Origin: Prostheceraeus crozeri
Taxonomy: Eukaryota > Platyhelminthes > Polycladida > Euryleptidae
NCBI GenBank assembly: GCA_907163375.1
Contig: CAJQUW010007256.1
Coordinates: 62,001-126,000, forward strand
Reading direction: 5' to 3'
Length of the DNA stretch: 64,000 bases
The first letter of the stretch is position 1. The number at the start of each line of letters is the position of its first letter. The notes under the pieces were generated by a model, which saw only the letters and a program-made list of their open reading frames with translations, searched no databases and was not told where the DNA came from. This document shows, one piece after another, positions 49,901 through 61,506 of this stretch. Position numbers and translations under genes: made by a program.

Positions 49901-52900
49901 ATTATTTGACATAGCAATATCTGTTGCTAAAACACCTGTGAGATATTAACCAAAATGCATTATTTGACATAGAAATATCTGTTGCTAAAACACATCTCAG
50001 ATATTAACCAACAATGCATTATTTGACATAGCAATATCTGTTGCTAAAACACATCTCAGATATTAACCAACAATGCATTATTTGACATAGCAATATCTGT
50101 TGCTAAAACACTTGTGAGATATTAACCAACAATGCATTATTTGACATAGCAATATCTGTTGCTAAAACACATCTCAGATATTAACCAACAATGCATTAAT
50201 TGACATAGCAATATCTGTTGCTAAAACACATCTCAGATATTAACCAACAATGCATTATTTGACATAGCAATATCTGTTGCTAAAACACATCTCAGATATT
50301 AACCAACAATGCATTATTTGACATAGCAATATCTGTTGCTAAAACAAATCTCAGATATTAACCAACAATGCATTATTTGACATAGCAATATCTGTTGCTA
50401 AAACACTTGTGAGATATTAACCAACAATGCATTATTTGACATAGCAATATCTGTTGCTAAAACACATCTCAGATATTAACCAACAATGCATTATTTGACA
50501 TAGCAATATCTGTTGCTAAAACACATCTCAGATATTAACCAACAATGCATTATTTGACATAGCAATATCTGTTGCTAAAACACTTGTGAGACATTAACCA
50601 ACAATGCATTATTTGACATAGCAATATCTGTTGCTAAAACACCTGTGAGATATTAACCAACAATGCATTATTTGACATAGCAATATCTGTTGCTAAAACA
50701 CATCTCAGATATTAACCAACAATGCATTATTTGACATAGCAATATCTGTTGCTAAAACACATCTCAGATATTAACCAACAATGCATTATTTGACATAGCA
50801 ATATCTGTTGCTAAAACACATCTCAGATATTAACCAACAATGCATTATTTGACATAGCAATATCTGTTGCTAAAACACATCTCAGATATTAACCAACAAT
50901 GCATTATTTGACATAGCAATATCTGTTGCTAAAACACATCTCAGATATTAACCAACAATGCATTATTTGACATAGCAATATCTGTTGCTAAAACACATGT
51001 GAGATATTAACCAACAATGCATTATTTGACATAGCAATATCTGTTGCTAAAACACATGTGAGATATTAACCAACAATGCATTAATTGACATAGCAATATC
51101 TGTTGCTAAAACACATGTGAGATATTAACCAACAATGCATTATTTGACATAGCAATATCTGTTGCTAAAACACATGTGAGATATTAACCAACAATGCATT
51201 ATTTGACATAGCAATATCTGTTGCTAAAACACATCTCAGATATTAACCAACAATGCATTATTTGACATAGCAATATCTGTTGCTAAAACACTTGTGAGAT
51301 ATTAACCAACAATGCATTATTTGACATAGCAATATCTGTTTCTAAAACACATCTCAGATATTAACCAACAATGCATTATTTGACATAGCAATATCTGTTG
51401 CTAAAACACATCTCAGATATTAACCAACAATGCATTATTTGACATAGCAATATCTGTTGCTAAAACACTTGTGAGACATTAACCAACAATGCATTATTTG
51501 ACATAGCAATATCTGTTGCTAAAACACATCTCAGATATTAACCAACAATGCATTATTTGACATAGCAATATCTGTTGCTAAAACACATCTCAGATATTAA
51601 CCAACAATGCATTATTTGACATAGCAATATCTGTTGCTAAAACACTTGTGAGACATTAACCAACAATGCATTATTTGACATAGCAATATCTGTTGCTAAA
51701 ACACATCTCAGATATTAACCAACAATGCATTATTTGACATAGCAATATCTGTTGCTAAAACACTTGTGAGACATTAACCAACAATGCATTATTTGACATA
51801 GCAATATCTGTTGCCAAAAACACATGTGAGATATTAACCAACAATGCATTATTTGACATAGCAATATCTGTTGCTAAAACACATCTTAGATATTAACCAA
51901 CAATGCATTATTTGACATAGCAATATCTGTTGCTAAAACACCTGTGAGATATTAACCAAAAATGCATTATTTGACATAGAAATATCTGTTGCTAAAACAC
52001 ATCTCAGATATTAACCAACAATGCATTATTTGACATAGCAATATCTGTTGCTAAAACACATCTCAGATATTAACCAACAATGCATTATTTGACATAGCAA
52101 TATCTGTTGCTAAAACACATGTGAGATATTAACCAACAATGCATTATTTGACATAGCAATATCTGTTGCTAAAACACATCTCAGATATTAACCAACAATG
52201 CATTATTTGACATAGCAATATCTGTTGCTAAAACACATGTGAGATATTAACCAACAATGCATTATTTGACATAGCAATATCTGTTGCTAAAACACATCTC
52301 AGATATTAACCAACAATGCATTATTTGACATAGCAATATCTGTTGCTAAAACACATCTCAGATATTAACCAACAATGCATTATTTGACATAGCAATATCT
52401 GTTGCTAAAACACATCTCAGATATTAACCAACAATGCATTAATTGACATAGCAATATCTGTTGCTAAAACACATCTCAGATATTAACCAACAATGCATTA
52501 TTTGACATAGCAATATCTGTTGCTAAAACACATCTCAGATATTAACCAACAATGCATTATTTGACATAGCAATATCTGTTGCTAAAACAAATCTCAGATA
52601 TTAACCAACAATGCATTATTTGACATAGCAATATCTGTTGCTAAAACACTTGTGAGATATTAACCAACAATGCATTATTTGACATAGCAATATCTGTTGC
52701 TAAAACACATCTCAGATATTAACCAACAATGCATTATTTGACATAGCAATATCTGTTGCTAAAACACATCTCAGATATTAACCAACAATGCATTATTTGA
52801 CATAGCAATATCTGTTGCTAAAACACTTGTGAGACATTAACCAACAATGCATTATTTGACATAGCAATATCTGTTGCTAAAACACCTGTGAGATATTAAC

Positions 52901-55900
52901 CAACAATGCATTATTTGACATAGCAATATCTGTTGCTAAAACACATCTCAGATATTAACCAACAATGCATTATTTGACATAGCAATATCTGTTGCTAAAA
53001 CACTTGTGAGACATTAACCAACAATGCATTATTTGACATAGCAATATCTGTTGCTAAAACACATCTCAGATATTAACCAACAATGCATTATTTGACATAG
53101 CAATATCTGTTGCTAAAACACTTGTGAGACATTAACCAACAATGCATTATTTGACATAGCAATATCTGTTGCCAAAAACACATGTGAGATATTAACCAAC
53201 AATGCATTATTTGACATAGCAATATCTGTTGCTAAAACACATGTGAGATATTAACCAACAATGCATTATTTGACATAGCAATATCTGTTGCTAAAACACC
53301 TGTGAGATATTAACCAAAAATGCATTATTTGACATAGCAATATCTGTTGCTAAAACACATCTCAGATATTAACCAACAATGCATTATTTGACATAGCAAT
53401 ATCTGTTGCTAAAACACATCTCAGATATTAACCAACAATGCATTATTTGACATAGCAATATCTGTTGCTAAAACACATCTCAGATATTAACCAACAATGC
53501 ATTATTTGACATAGCAATATCTGTTGCTAAAACACATCTCAGATATTAACCAACAATGCATTATTTGACATAGCAATATCTGTTGCTAAAACACATGTGA
53601 GATATTAACCAACAATGCATTATTTGACATAGCAATATCTGTTGCTAAAACACATCTCAGATATTAACCAACAATGCATTATTTGACATAGCAATATCTG
53701 TTGCTAAAACACATCTCAGATATTAACCAACAATGCATTATTTGACATAGCAATATCTGTTTGCTAAAACACATCTCAGATATTAACCAACAATGCATTA
53801 ATTGACATAGCAATATCTGTTGCTAAAACACATCTCAGATATTAACCAACAATGCATTATTTGACATAGCAATATCTGTTGCTAAAACACATCTCAGATA
53901 TTAACCAACAATGCATTATTTGACATAGCAATATCTGTTGCTAAAACAAATCTCAGATATTAACCAACAATGCATTATTTGACATAGCAATATCTGTTGC
54001 TAAAACACTTGTGAGATATTAACCAACAATGCATTATTTGACATAGCAATATCTGTTGCTAAAACACATCTCAGATATTAACCAACAATGCATTATTTGA
54101 CATAGCAATATCTGTTGCTAAAACACATCTCAGATATTAACCAACAATGCATTATTTGACATAGCAATATCTGTTGCTAAAACACTTGTGAGACATTAAC
54201 CAACAATGCATTATTTGACATAGCAATATCTGTTGCTAAAACACCTGTGAGATATTAACCAACAATGCATTATTTGACATAGCAATATCTGTTGCTAAAA
54301 CACATCTCAGATATTAACCAACAATGCATTATTTGACATAGCAATATCTGTTGCTAAAACACATCTCAGATATTAACCAACAATGCATTATTTGACATAG
54401 CAATATCTGTTGCTAAAACACATCTCAGATATTAACCAACAATGCATTATTTGACATAGCAATATCTGTTGCTAAAACACATCTCAGATATTAACCAACA
54501 ATGCATTATTTGACATAGCAATATCTGTTGCTAAAACACATGTGAGATATTAACCAACAATGCATTATTTGACATAGCAATATCTGCTGCTAAAACACAT
54601 CTCAGATATTAACCAACAATGCATTATTTGACATAGCAATATCTGTTGCTAAAACATAACTCAGAAATTAACCAACAATGCATTATTTGACATAGCAATA
54701 TCTGTTGCTAAAACACATCTCAGATATTAACCAACAATGCATTAATTGACATAGCAATATCTGTTGCTAAACACATCTCAGATATTAACCAACAATGCAT
54801 TATTTGACATAGCAATATCTGTTGCTAAAACACATCTCAGATATTAACCAACAATGCATTATTTGACATAGCAATATCTGTTGCTAAAACACATCTCAGA
54901 TATTAACCAACAATGCATTATTTGACATAGCAATATCTGTTGCTAAAACACATCTCAGATATTAACCAACAATGCATTATTTGACATAGCAATATCTGTT
55001 GCTAAAACACATCTCAGATATTAACCAACAATGCATTATTTGACATAGCAATATCTGTTGCTAAAACACATGTGAGATATTAACCAACAATGCATTATTT
55101 GACATAGCAATATCTGTTGCTAAAACACCTGTGAGATATTAACTAACAATGCATTATTTGACATAGCAATATCTGTTGCTAAAACACATGTGAGATATTA
55201 ACCAACAATGCATTATTTGACATAGCAATATCTGTTGCTAAAACACATCTCAGATATTAACCAACAATGCATTATTTGACATAGCAATATCTGTTGCTAA
55301 AACACATGTGAGATATTAACCAACAATGCATTATTTGACATAGCAATATCTGTTGCTAAAACACATGTGAGATATTAACCAACAATGCATTATTTGACAT
55401 AGCAATATCTGTTGCTAAAACACATGTGAGATATTAACCAACAATGCATTATTTGACATAGCAATATCTGTTGCTAAAACACATCTCAGATATTAACCAA
55501 CAATGCATTAATTGACATAGCAATATCTGTTGCTAAAACACATCTCAGATATTAACCAACAATGCATTATTTGACATAGCAATATCTGTTGCTAAAACAC
55601 ATCTCAGATATTAACCAACAATGCATTATTTGACATAGCAATATCTGTTGCTAAAACACATCTCAGATATTAACCAACAATGCATTATTTGACATAGCAA
55701 TATCTGTTGCTAAAACACTTGTGAGACATTAACCAACAATGCATTATTTGACATAGCAATATCTGTTGCTAAAACACTTGTGAGATATTAACCAACAATG
55801 CATTATTTGACATAGCAATATCTGTTGCTAAAACACATCTCAGATATTAACCAACAATGCATTATTTGACATAGCAATATCTGTTGCTAAAACACATCTC

Positions 55901-58091
55901 AGATATTAACCAACAATGCATTATTTGACATAGAAATATCTGTTGCTAAAACACATCTCAGATATTAACCAACAATGCATTATTTGACATAGCAATATCT
56001 GTTGCTAAAACAAATCTCAGATATTAACCAACAATGCATTATTTGACATAGCAATATCTGTTGCTAAAACACATCTCAGATATTAACCAACAATGCATTA
56101 TTTGACATAGCAATATCTGTTGCTAAAACACTTGTGAGATATTAACCAACAATGCATTATTTGACATAGCAATATCTGTTGCTAAAACACTTGTGAGATA
56201 TTAACCAACAATGCATTATTTGACATAGCAATATCTGTTGCTAAAACACATCTCAGATATTAACCAACAATGCATTATTTGACATAGCAATATCTGTTGC
56301 TAAAACACATGTGAGATATTAACCAACAATGCATTATTTGACATAGCAATATCTGTTGCTAAAACACATCTCAGATATTAACCAACAATGCATTATTTGA
56401 CATAGCAATATCTGTTGCTAAAACACCTGTGAGATATTAACCAACAATGCATTATTTGACATAGCAATATCTGTTGCTAAAACACCTGTGAGATATTAAC
56501 CAACAATGCATTATTTGACATAGCAATATCTGTTGCTAAAACACCTGTGAGATATTAACCAACAATGCATTATTTGACATAGCAATATCTGTTGCTAAAA
56601 CACATCTCAGATATTAACCAACAATGCATTATTTGACATAGCAATATCTGTTGCTAAAACATTTGTGAGATATTAACCAACAATGCATTATTTGACATAG
56701 CAATATCTGTTGCTAAAACACATCTCAGATATTAACCAACAATGCATTATTTGACATAGCAATATCTGTTGCTAAAACACATGTGAGATATTAACCAACA
56801 ATGCATTATTTGACATAGCAATATCTGTTGCTAAAACACTTGTGAGATATTAACCAACAATGCATTATTTGACATAGCAATATCTGTTGCTAAAACACAT
56901 GTGAGATATTATCCAACAATGCATTATTTGACATAGCAATATCTGTTGCTAAAACACCTGTGAGATATTAACCAACAATGCATTATTTGACATAGCAATA
57001 TCTGTTGCTAAAACACATCTCAGATATTAACCAACAATGCATTATTTGACATGGCAATATCTGTTGCTGAAACACATCTCAGATATTAACCAACAATGCA
57101 TTATTTGACATAGCAATATCTGTTGCTAAAACACATGTGAGATATTAACCAACAATGCATTATTTGACATAGCAATATCTGTTGCTAAAACACATCTCAG
57201 ATATTAACCAACAATGCATTATTTGACATAGCAATATCTGTTGCTAAAACACCTGTGAGATATTAACCAACAATGCATTATTTGACATAGCAATATCTGT
57301 TGCTAAAACATTTGTGAGATATTAACCAACAATGCATTATTTGACATAGCAATATCTGTTGCTAAAACACTTGTGAGATATTAACCAACAATGCATTATT
57401 TGACATAGCAATATCTGTTGCTAAAACACATCTCAGATATTAACCAACAATGCATTATTTGACATAGCAATATCTGTTGCTAAAACACATCTCAGATATT
57501 AACCAACAATGCATTATTTGACATAGCAATATCTGTTGCTAAAACACATGTGAGATATTAACCAACAATGCATTATTTGACATAGCAATATCTGTTGCTA
57601 AAACACATCTCAGATATTAACCAACAATGCATTATTTGACATAGCAATATCTGTTGCTAAAACACATCTCAGATATTAACCAACAATGCATTATTTGACA
57701 TAGCAATATCTGTTGCTAAAACAAATCTCAGATATTAACCAACAATGCATTATTTGACATAGCAATATCTGTTGCTAAAACACATCTCAGATATTAACCA
57801 ACAATGCATTATTTGACATAGCAATATCTGTTGCTAAAACACTTGTGAGATATTAACCAACAATGCATTATTTGACATAGCAATATCTGTTGCTAAAACA
57901 CTTGTGAGATATTAACCAACAATGCATTATTTGACATAGTAATATCTGTTGCTAAAACACATCTCAGATATTAACCAACAATGCATTATTTGACATAGCA
58001 ATATCTGTTGCTAAAACACTTGTGAGATATTAACCAACAATGCATTATTTGACATGGCAATATCTGTTGCTGAAACACATCTCAGATATTA
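31992..58091. repeat. Giant 59-bp tandem satellite array, about 440 units
   Basis: The unit is 59 bp and can be read CAATATCTGTTGCTAAAACA, then C + ATCTCAG or ATGTGAG, ATATTAACCAACAATGCATT, ATTTGACATAG. It repeats almost without break over about 26 kb, apart from a SINE at 32055-32261. The first unit (31992-32050) is diverged. The last stops at 58091, mid-unit. Main subtypes differ at the variable box: CATGTGAG, CATCTCAG, CTTGTGAG and CCTGTGAG. A few units are shortened by 4-5 bp (near 32428, 32778, 34806, 35571, 36866, 40702 and 40814). A 24-base foreign insert is at about 33967-33990. The whole array lies in one XAB2 intron. Confidence 0.98.
32055..32261 (+). mobile_element. tRNA-derived SINE, family 2, with poly(A) tail
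   Basis: The head has A-box-like TGGCACAGTGG and B-box-like GGTCGAACCC. The body contains CATTGGAAGTCGGATG, GGGCATCCGGACTA, CAACGCTCC, GTCAGCACCGTCCAAG and AGTGACGTAAAA. It ends in a 19-base A run (32243-32261). GCAGT flanks both sides (32050-32054 and 32262-32266). The second copy, at 59550-59750 on the opposite strand, confirms the family. It landed within the left edge of the 59-bp array. The A run is intact, which suggests a recent insertion. Confidence 0.9.
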
Positions 58092-58646
58092 CTTGCTAGC
58101 AGTCTACGAAACTTTTAAGTGACTTTTCCTTAAGATTTAGACTGCATTGGTCGCTGAAGATTTGATACACGATCCGGATAATCATTAATAAAACTTTTAC
58201 CGAAAAAAGCGAAAAATGCACATAGAAGGTATTGTATACACTCGGCTTTCACAGAGTATACACATGTATCAGCACATAATTGCAAGACTTCGGGACATTC
58301 CATGCCAAAAAGTATAGCTTCAGACTCAGTACTTCTCACTCTATCAAAGAAAACATGTCATTTCTACCAAAACACCTTCAATCTGCTTCCCATTGGATCT
58401 TCATGTTTTTCTTTGATCATGCCTGACAAGAAGAGGAGCCAGGTAGAACTCGGCAGACGCGCAGATTCGTAGTAGTCGTAGGGTACTTTTGGCCTCGTTT
58501 CTGTTGAAACTCATGCTGGCGGCCTGACTACTATGACTCGATTCGATGCAGCTAAGGATACACCTTTCGAGGTTCGCATTGAAATGAATGCTTCTGTCTA
58601 AGCTTACACATATAACATGACATGAATGAGAGGAAATATTTCTCAC
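58092..58646. other. Intronic sequence between array end and XAB2 exon
   Basis: About 555 bp of non-repeated sequence. Minus-strand frames here show no family. This is the donor-proximal end of the long XAB2 intron. Confidence 0.5.
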
Positions 58647-58819
58647 TTGTGCACGAGCTCCATTTCCACCCATTCACACCAGACAGAGGCAAGATCATCG
58701 ACGGATTTGAAGGGCTGATCGGTGGCCTTCTCAAAGATGAGCCGAGCGTCATCCAATTGGCCATTCTTGTCGTAAAACTTTGCGAAGTCACACCAGAGGG
58801 TATGAGGCTTTCCGACTGC
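58647..58819 (-). CDS. XAB2: XAB2/SYF1 pre-mRNA splicing factor, internal exon (upstream of the two seen)
   Basis: The exon encodes 57 codons plus two bases, beginning AVGKPHTLWCDFAKFYDKNG. It continues QLDDARLIFEKATDQPFKSV and DDLASVWCEW and ends with ELVHK, whose last codon is split. This is a HAT-repeat stretch of XAB2/SYF1 and is immediately followed, in the animal protein, by the segment encoded at 27103-26827. The acceptor TTCGATGTTTCAG sits before 58819 in phase 0. The donor GTGAGA follows 58647 in phase 2, which joins exactly to the next exon. The two exons together are 450 bases, 150 codons, with no stop. An apparent ATG at 58828-58826 lies inside the acceptor and is not a start. Upstream exons should lie at higher coordinates but were not found up to 64000. 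Confidence 0.92.
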
Positions 58820-59549
58820 CTGAAACATCGAAAGTCAACTTGAAATTCCAAAAAAATGAGTGTTTTTTCATAAATTTCACCGTTCATGGCTTTCAATCCT
58901 ACAGAAATGCAGACACTAGCGGAGTTGTCCAACTACAGCACATGGTGAAGCGGTGAATCTTTGAATGGACATATTAAACGCGCTGTAATCACAGGCTATA
59001 AATTGATTTTCATCAATTCATCCAAATTCGCTACATACAGTGCGTGCATGCAATGATTTACGATTCAATCTCTTTTTCTTTAGATTCTTTCACATTTTTG
59101 CTTCCTAGCAAATTGAGCTATAGAAGGCTCTATGTTTCTATGTTGAGCATGTATCATTTAATTTTAATTGATAGATAGATTTCTATGTAATTACAGAAAT
59201 GTCATCTTGCTAAATTATTAATTAATTGCTATTAAAACGTATTAATGCATTAGAGCAGGACATGCAAAGGCATGAATTAGAGAAAATAGTCGCTCCCCAT
59301 TTGATGTCTGAAATCCGAAAGAGAAGATGGATATCAACATCCTGACCTGTACTATCTTTACTCCAAATTGCAGTTCCAATCTTCTTACGCTGGTGGACGC
59401 ACATGCTAAAAGGTGAAGCACAAACCTTAATTCATTAATGCACAATGTTCGCGCAAAATAACATTTCGACCCGAACTTTTCACGACCAGCAACGGTCAAA
59501 ATTTGTATTCAACTGAAATAGAAGATCCACAAGATTCCAATACTTTTAT
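58820..59549. other. Intronic sequence upstream of the XAB2 exon, nothing recognised
   Basis: AT-rich sequence on the 5' side of the XAB2 exon. No further HAT-repeat coding segment was found here. Confidence 0.4.
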
Positions 59550-59750
59550 GAAAAAAATGAAGCTTTTACGTCACTACTCCCCATACTTGCGGCTTGGACG
59601 GTGCTGACATAGTCAGACTTATGGAGCGTTGTGGTACTTTTAGTCGGGATGCCCTTCATGCCGACTTCCAATGACACCTTCGGGGCTCGACCTCTGGACC
59701 GAAAGATCGCTAGGCCAAGCACTTAACCACTGTGCCACGGAGACCACTAA
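59550..59750 (-). mobile_element. tRNA-derived SINE, family 2, second copy
   Basis: The reverse complement matches the SINE at 32055-32261 along its whole length: CCGTGGCACAGTGGTT, CTAGCGATC, GGTCCAGAGGTCGA, TGTCATTGGAAGTCGG, GGGCATCC, CAACGCTCC, GTCAGCACCGTCCAAG and AGTGACGTAAAA. The tail is short and A-rich. AGTATT on either side may be its target duplication. It is more diverged than the other copy, so it is probably older. Confidence 0.85.
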
Positions 59751-61375
59751 TACTGCAACTCCTAATCAGGGTACAGCGATTCAAATTAATCGAAACAATG
59801 TAGACTATTCATGAGCATGCATATATAAAGAGTACATCATCAAACGCTTGTATATGCATGGCAAAGGAAAGTCTTGCGTTTTCAGGCATAAAACGGTTTA
59901 ATGCATATTATAAGATAATTTTTCAAGAAATGTGGAATGGCAATATGCAGCGGTAACAATAGAGGTCGAATTGTTGGTATTAGGTCTCAGACACACTGAA
60001 AGCAAAGTAAAGCAAACACGAGCGTCCCGAGCAAATGCATGTCCACAAGCTAATAATCGCTCTACTTTGCTTTGTTCGCTGTGTGGCTGTCTACAACTGA
60101 TGCAGTCATGACTTTATATTTCCTACAAAACGCTTGGAGAAGCTCGCAGTGTGGCTGACTGAGGCATGAATCGAATTTCCATCTCTTGATTTGGCTATCG
60201 ATCGCTAAAGGCACGTACACGGCCCTCTTTACACAGTCATGCCTCAATTTCTATGAGATCAGCTCAGTGTCATTACAAGCACTGCTTTGATATGCAGTAG
60301 CAGTTTACCACAGCAAGTTCGATAATAGCTATACAGATTCCCTACCCATAGAAGTAGGTAATAATAGACTTTCCATGGCATCGCTAATTTCTATGACTCT
60401 ATCCGTCTTCCAGGCAAAGAAATGACATCGACCTCGCCTCGTGCTGTCCCATAGCCTGTCTATGCTCTTCATGCACTCGTATTTCCGAAGAGCGACATTT
60501 GTGATGCATTATCTAAGAAAGTCTATGATGTCGTTGTGATAATAACAAATTCATGTAATAAAAAGTAATTAATATGAGCATTAGATAAATATTAATTAAT
60601 TGCATAACAATATGTACAATATGGTATGATTCAAAATATCTTCATGCAATTTTAAATCTCAATCAAAATTCCAAACATGTCTTGGAAATTGTTGTTCCAC
60701 TTCATTAGAGAAATAGCCACTCACTCTTGGGTCTTGGGGGGTACCCAAGCTTAAGTTTGGACCCAATCTTGTTTGTAGCTCCATTTCTATGACTAGAAGA
60801 CAGCAATTGTCAAAACATGGATATCCATTGTCAAAATATCAATTCGAAAGTCATTATAATCATTCTGTTGATGTAGGTGTGATATCTGTTGTTATCCATC
60901 ATACATGGACTACTAGACATACAACATCTGCTAGATATCTAGATATCTAGAAGTCCATGCCATCATTGCATGAATCATGGACATCCAGATATCCATGCAT
61001 GAATTGATTATGCAAAGTCTATAATTGTACATCTAGACAATTGTACATCGATATCTAGACCTCCTTGGATTGTGATCATTATTTCATATTTTGAAAACAT
61101 CATAGATTGTTTACAGCTATGGGACATACAAAATGTACCATAGCGCTGCAGCGACATGACCTAAATATCACTTCATCGCTGTGACATTTGGTCATTATCG
61201 TCCAGATGTCGTGGCTGCACAGCATATCAAAGTAACAGAGAACGATAAGGATATCTCTCCCAGTTTTTCATAAGTAGCTAGATTCTGTTTAACCTATTAA
61301 TGTCGAGTGGCAGCATTTTCTACCATGTCGAAACATTCCTTGTAAAGCAACGTTATGCCTTGGGCGCCCAAATAA
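59751..61375. other. Non-coding stretch with a cluster of short palindromes
   Basis: No gene was recognised. Between about 60895 and 61060 the words CTAGATATCTAG, ATCCATG/CATGGAT and TCTAGACAATTGTAC recur in both orientations. This makes a locally self-complementary AT-rich tract. About 61100-61165 weakly matches 9837-9930. Confidence 0.4.
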
Positions 61376-61380
61376 GCGAC

Positions 61381-61500
61381 TGTAAAAACAAGTTCTTCTG
61401 CTCCCTGGAGTTTTATGGCAGGATATGAAGATTAAAATAAAAGTCTCACAGAGGCATGATCACCAGCTAAACATGAGGGAGCAGAAGAACTTGTTTTTAT
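61381..61500. repeat. Inverted repeat with about 25-bp arms
   Basis: The left arm 61381-61406 contains AAAAACAAGTTCTTCTGC and TCCCT. The right arm 61476-61500 is its reverse complement with almost no mismatch. The arms may extend outward imperfectly (AAGCGACTG against AATCGCAAT). About 70 bp lie between. It is a hairpin-forming or MITE-like remnant. Confidence 0.65.
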
Positions 61501-61506
61501 AATCGC

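Larger units (their letters stand above)
27104..58646 (-). other. XAB2: XAB2 intron of about 31.5 kb
   Basis: The intron runs from donor GTGAGA (58646 downwards) to acceptor CTCCACAG (ending at 27104). About 83 percent of it is the 59-bp tandem array. The rest holds one hAT element, a truncated family-1 SINE copy, one family-2 SINE inside the array edge, and unremarkable AT-rich DNA. In most animals XAB2 introns at this position are far smaller (general knowledge, not measured here). The intron may continue the pattern of neighbouring introns, since no other exon is visible nearby. Confidence 0.88.

Noticed and set aside
31992-58091. CRISPR-like repeat array
   Set aside because: Units are contiguous 59-mers with no unique spacers, in animal DNA. 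This is a satellite.
32262-58091. Bacterial promoter from repeated TTGACATAG
   Set aside because: The word resembles a -35 box by chance. The DNA is animal nuclear sequence and no -10 spacing or gene follows.
58643-58828. XAB2 translation start at 58828
   Set aside because: The ATG overlaps the acceptor AG, and XAB2 has a long N-terminal part upstream of this segment. The exon is internal.
59690-59750. A functional tRNA gene
   Set aside because: The polymerase III boxes belong to a SINE head. The body matches the SINE at 32055-32261 and no tRNA cloverleaf forms.
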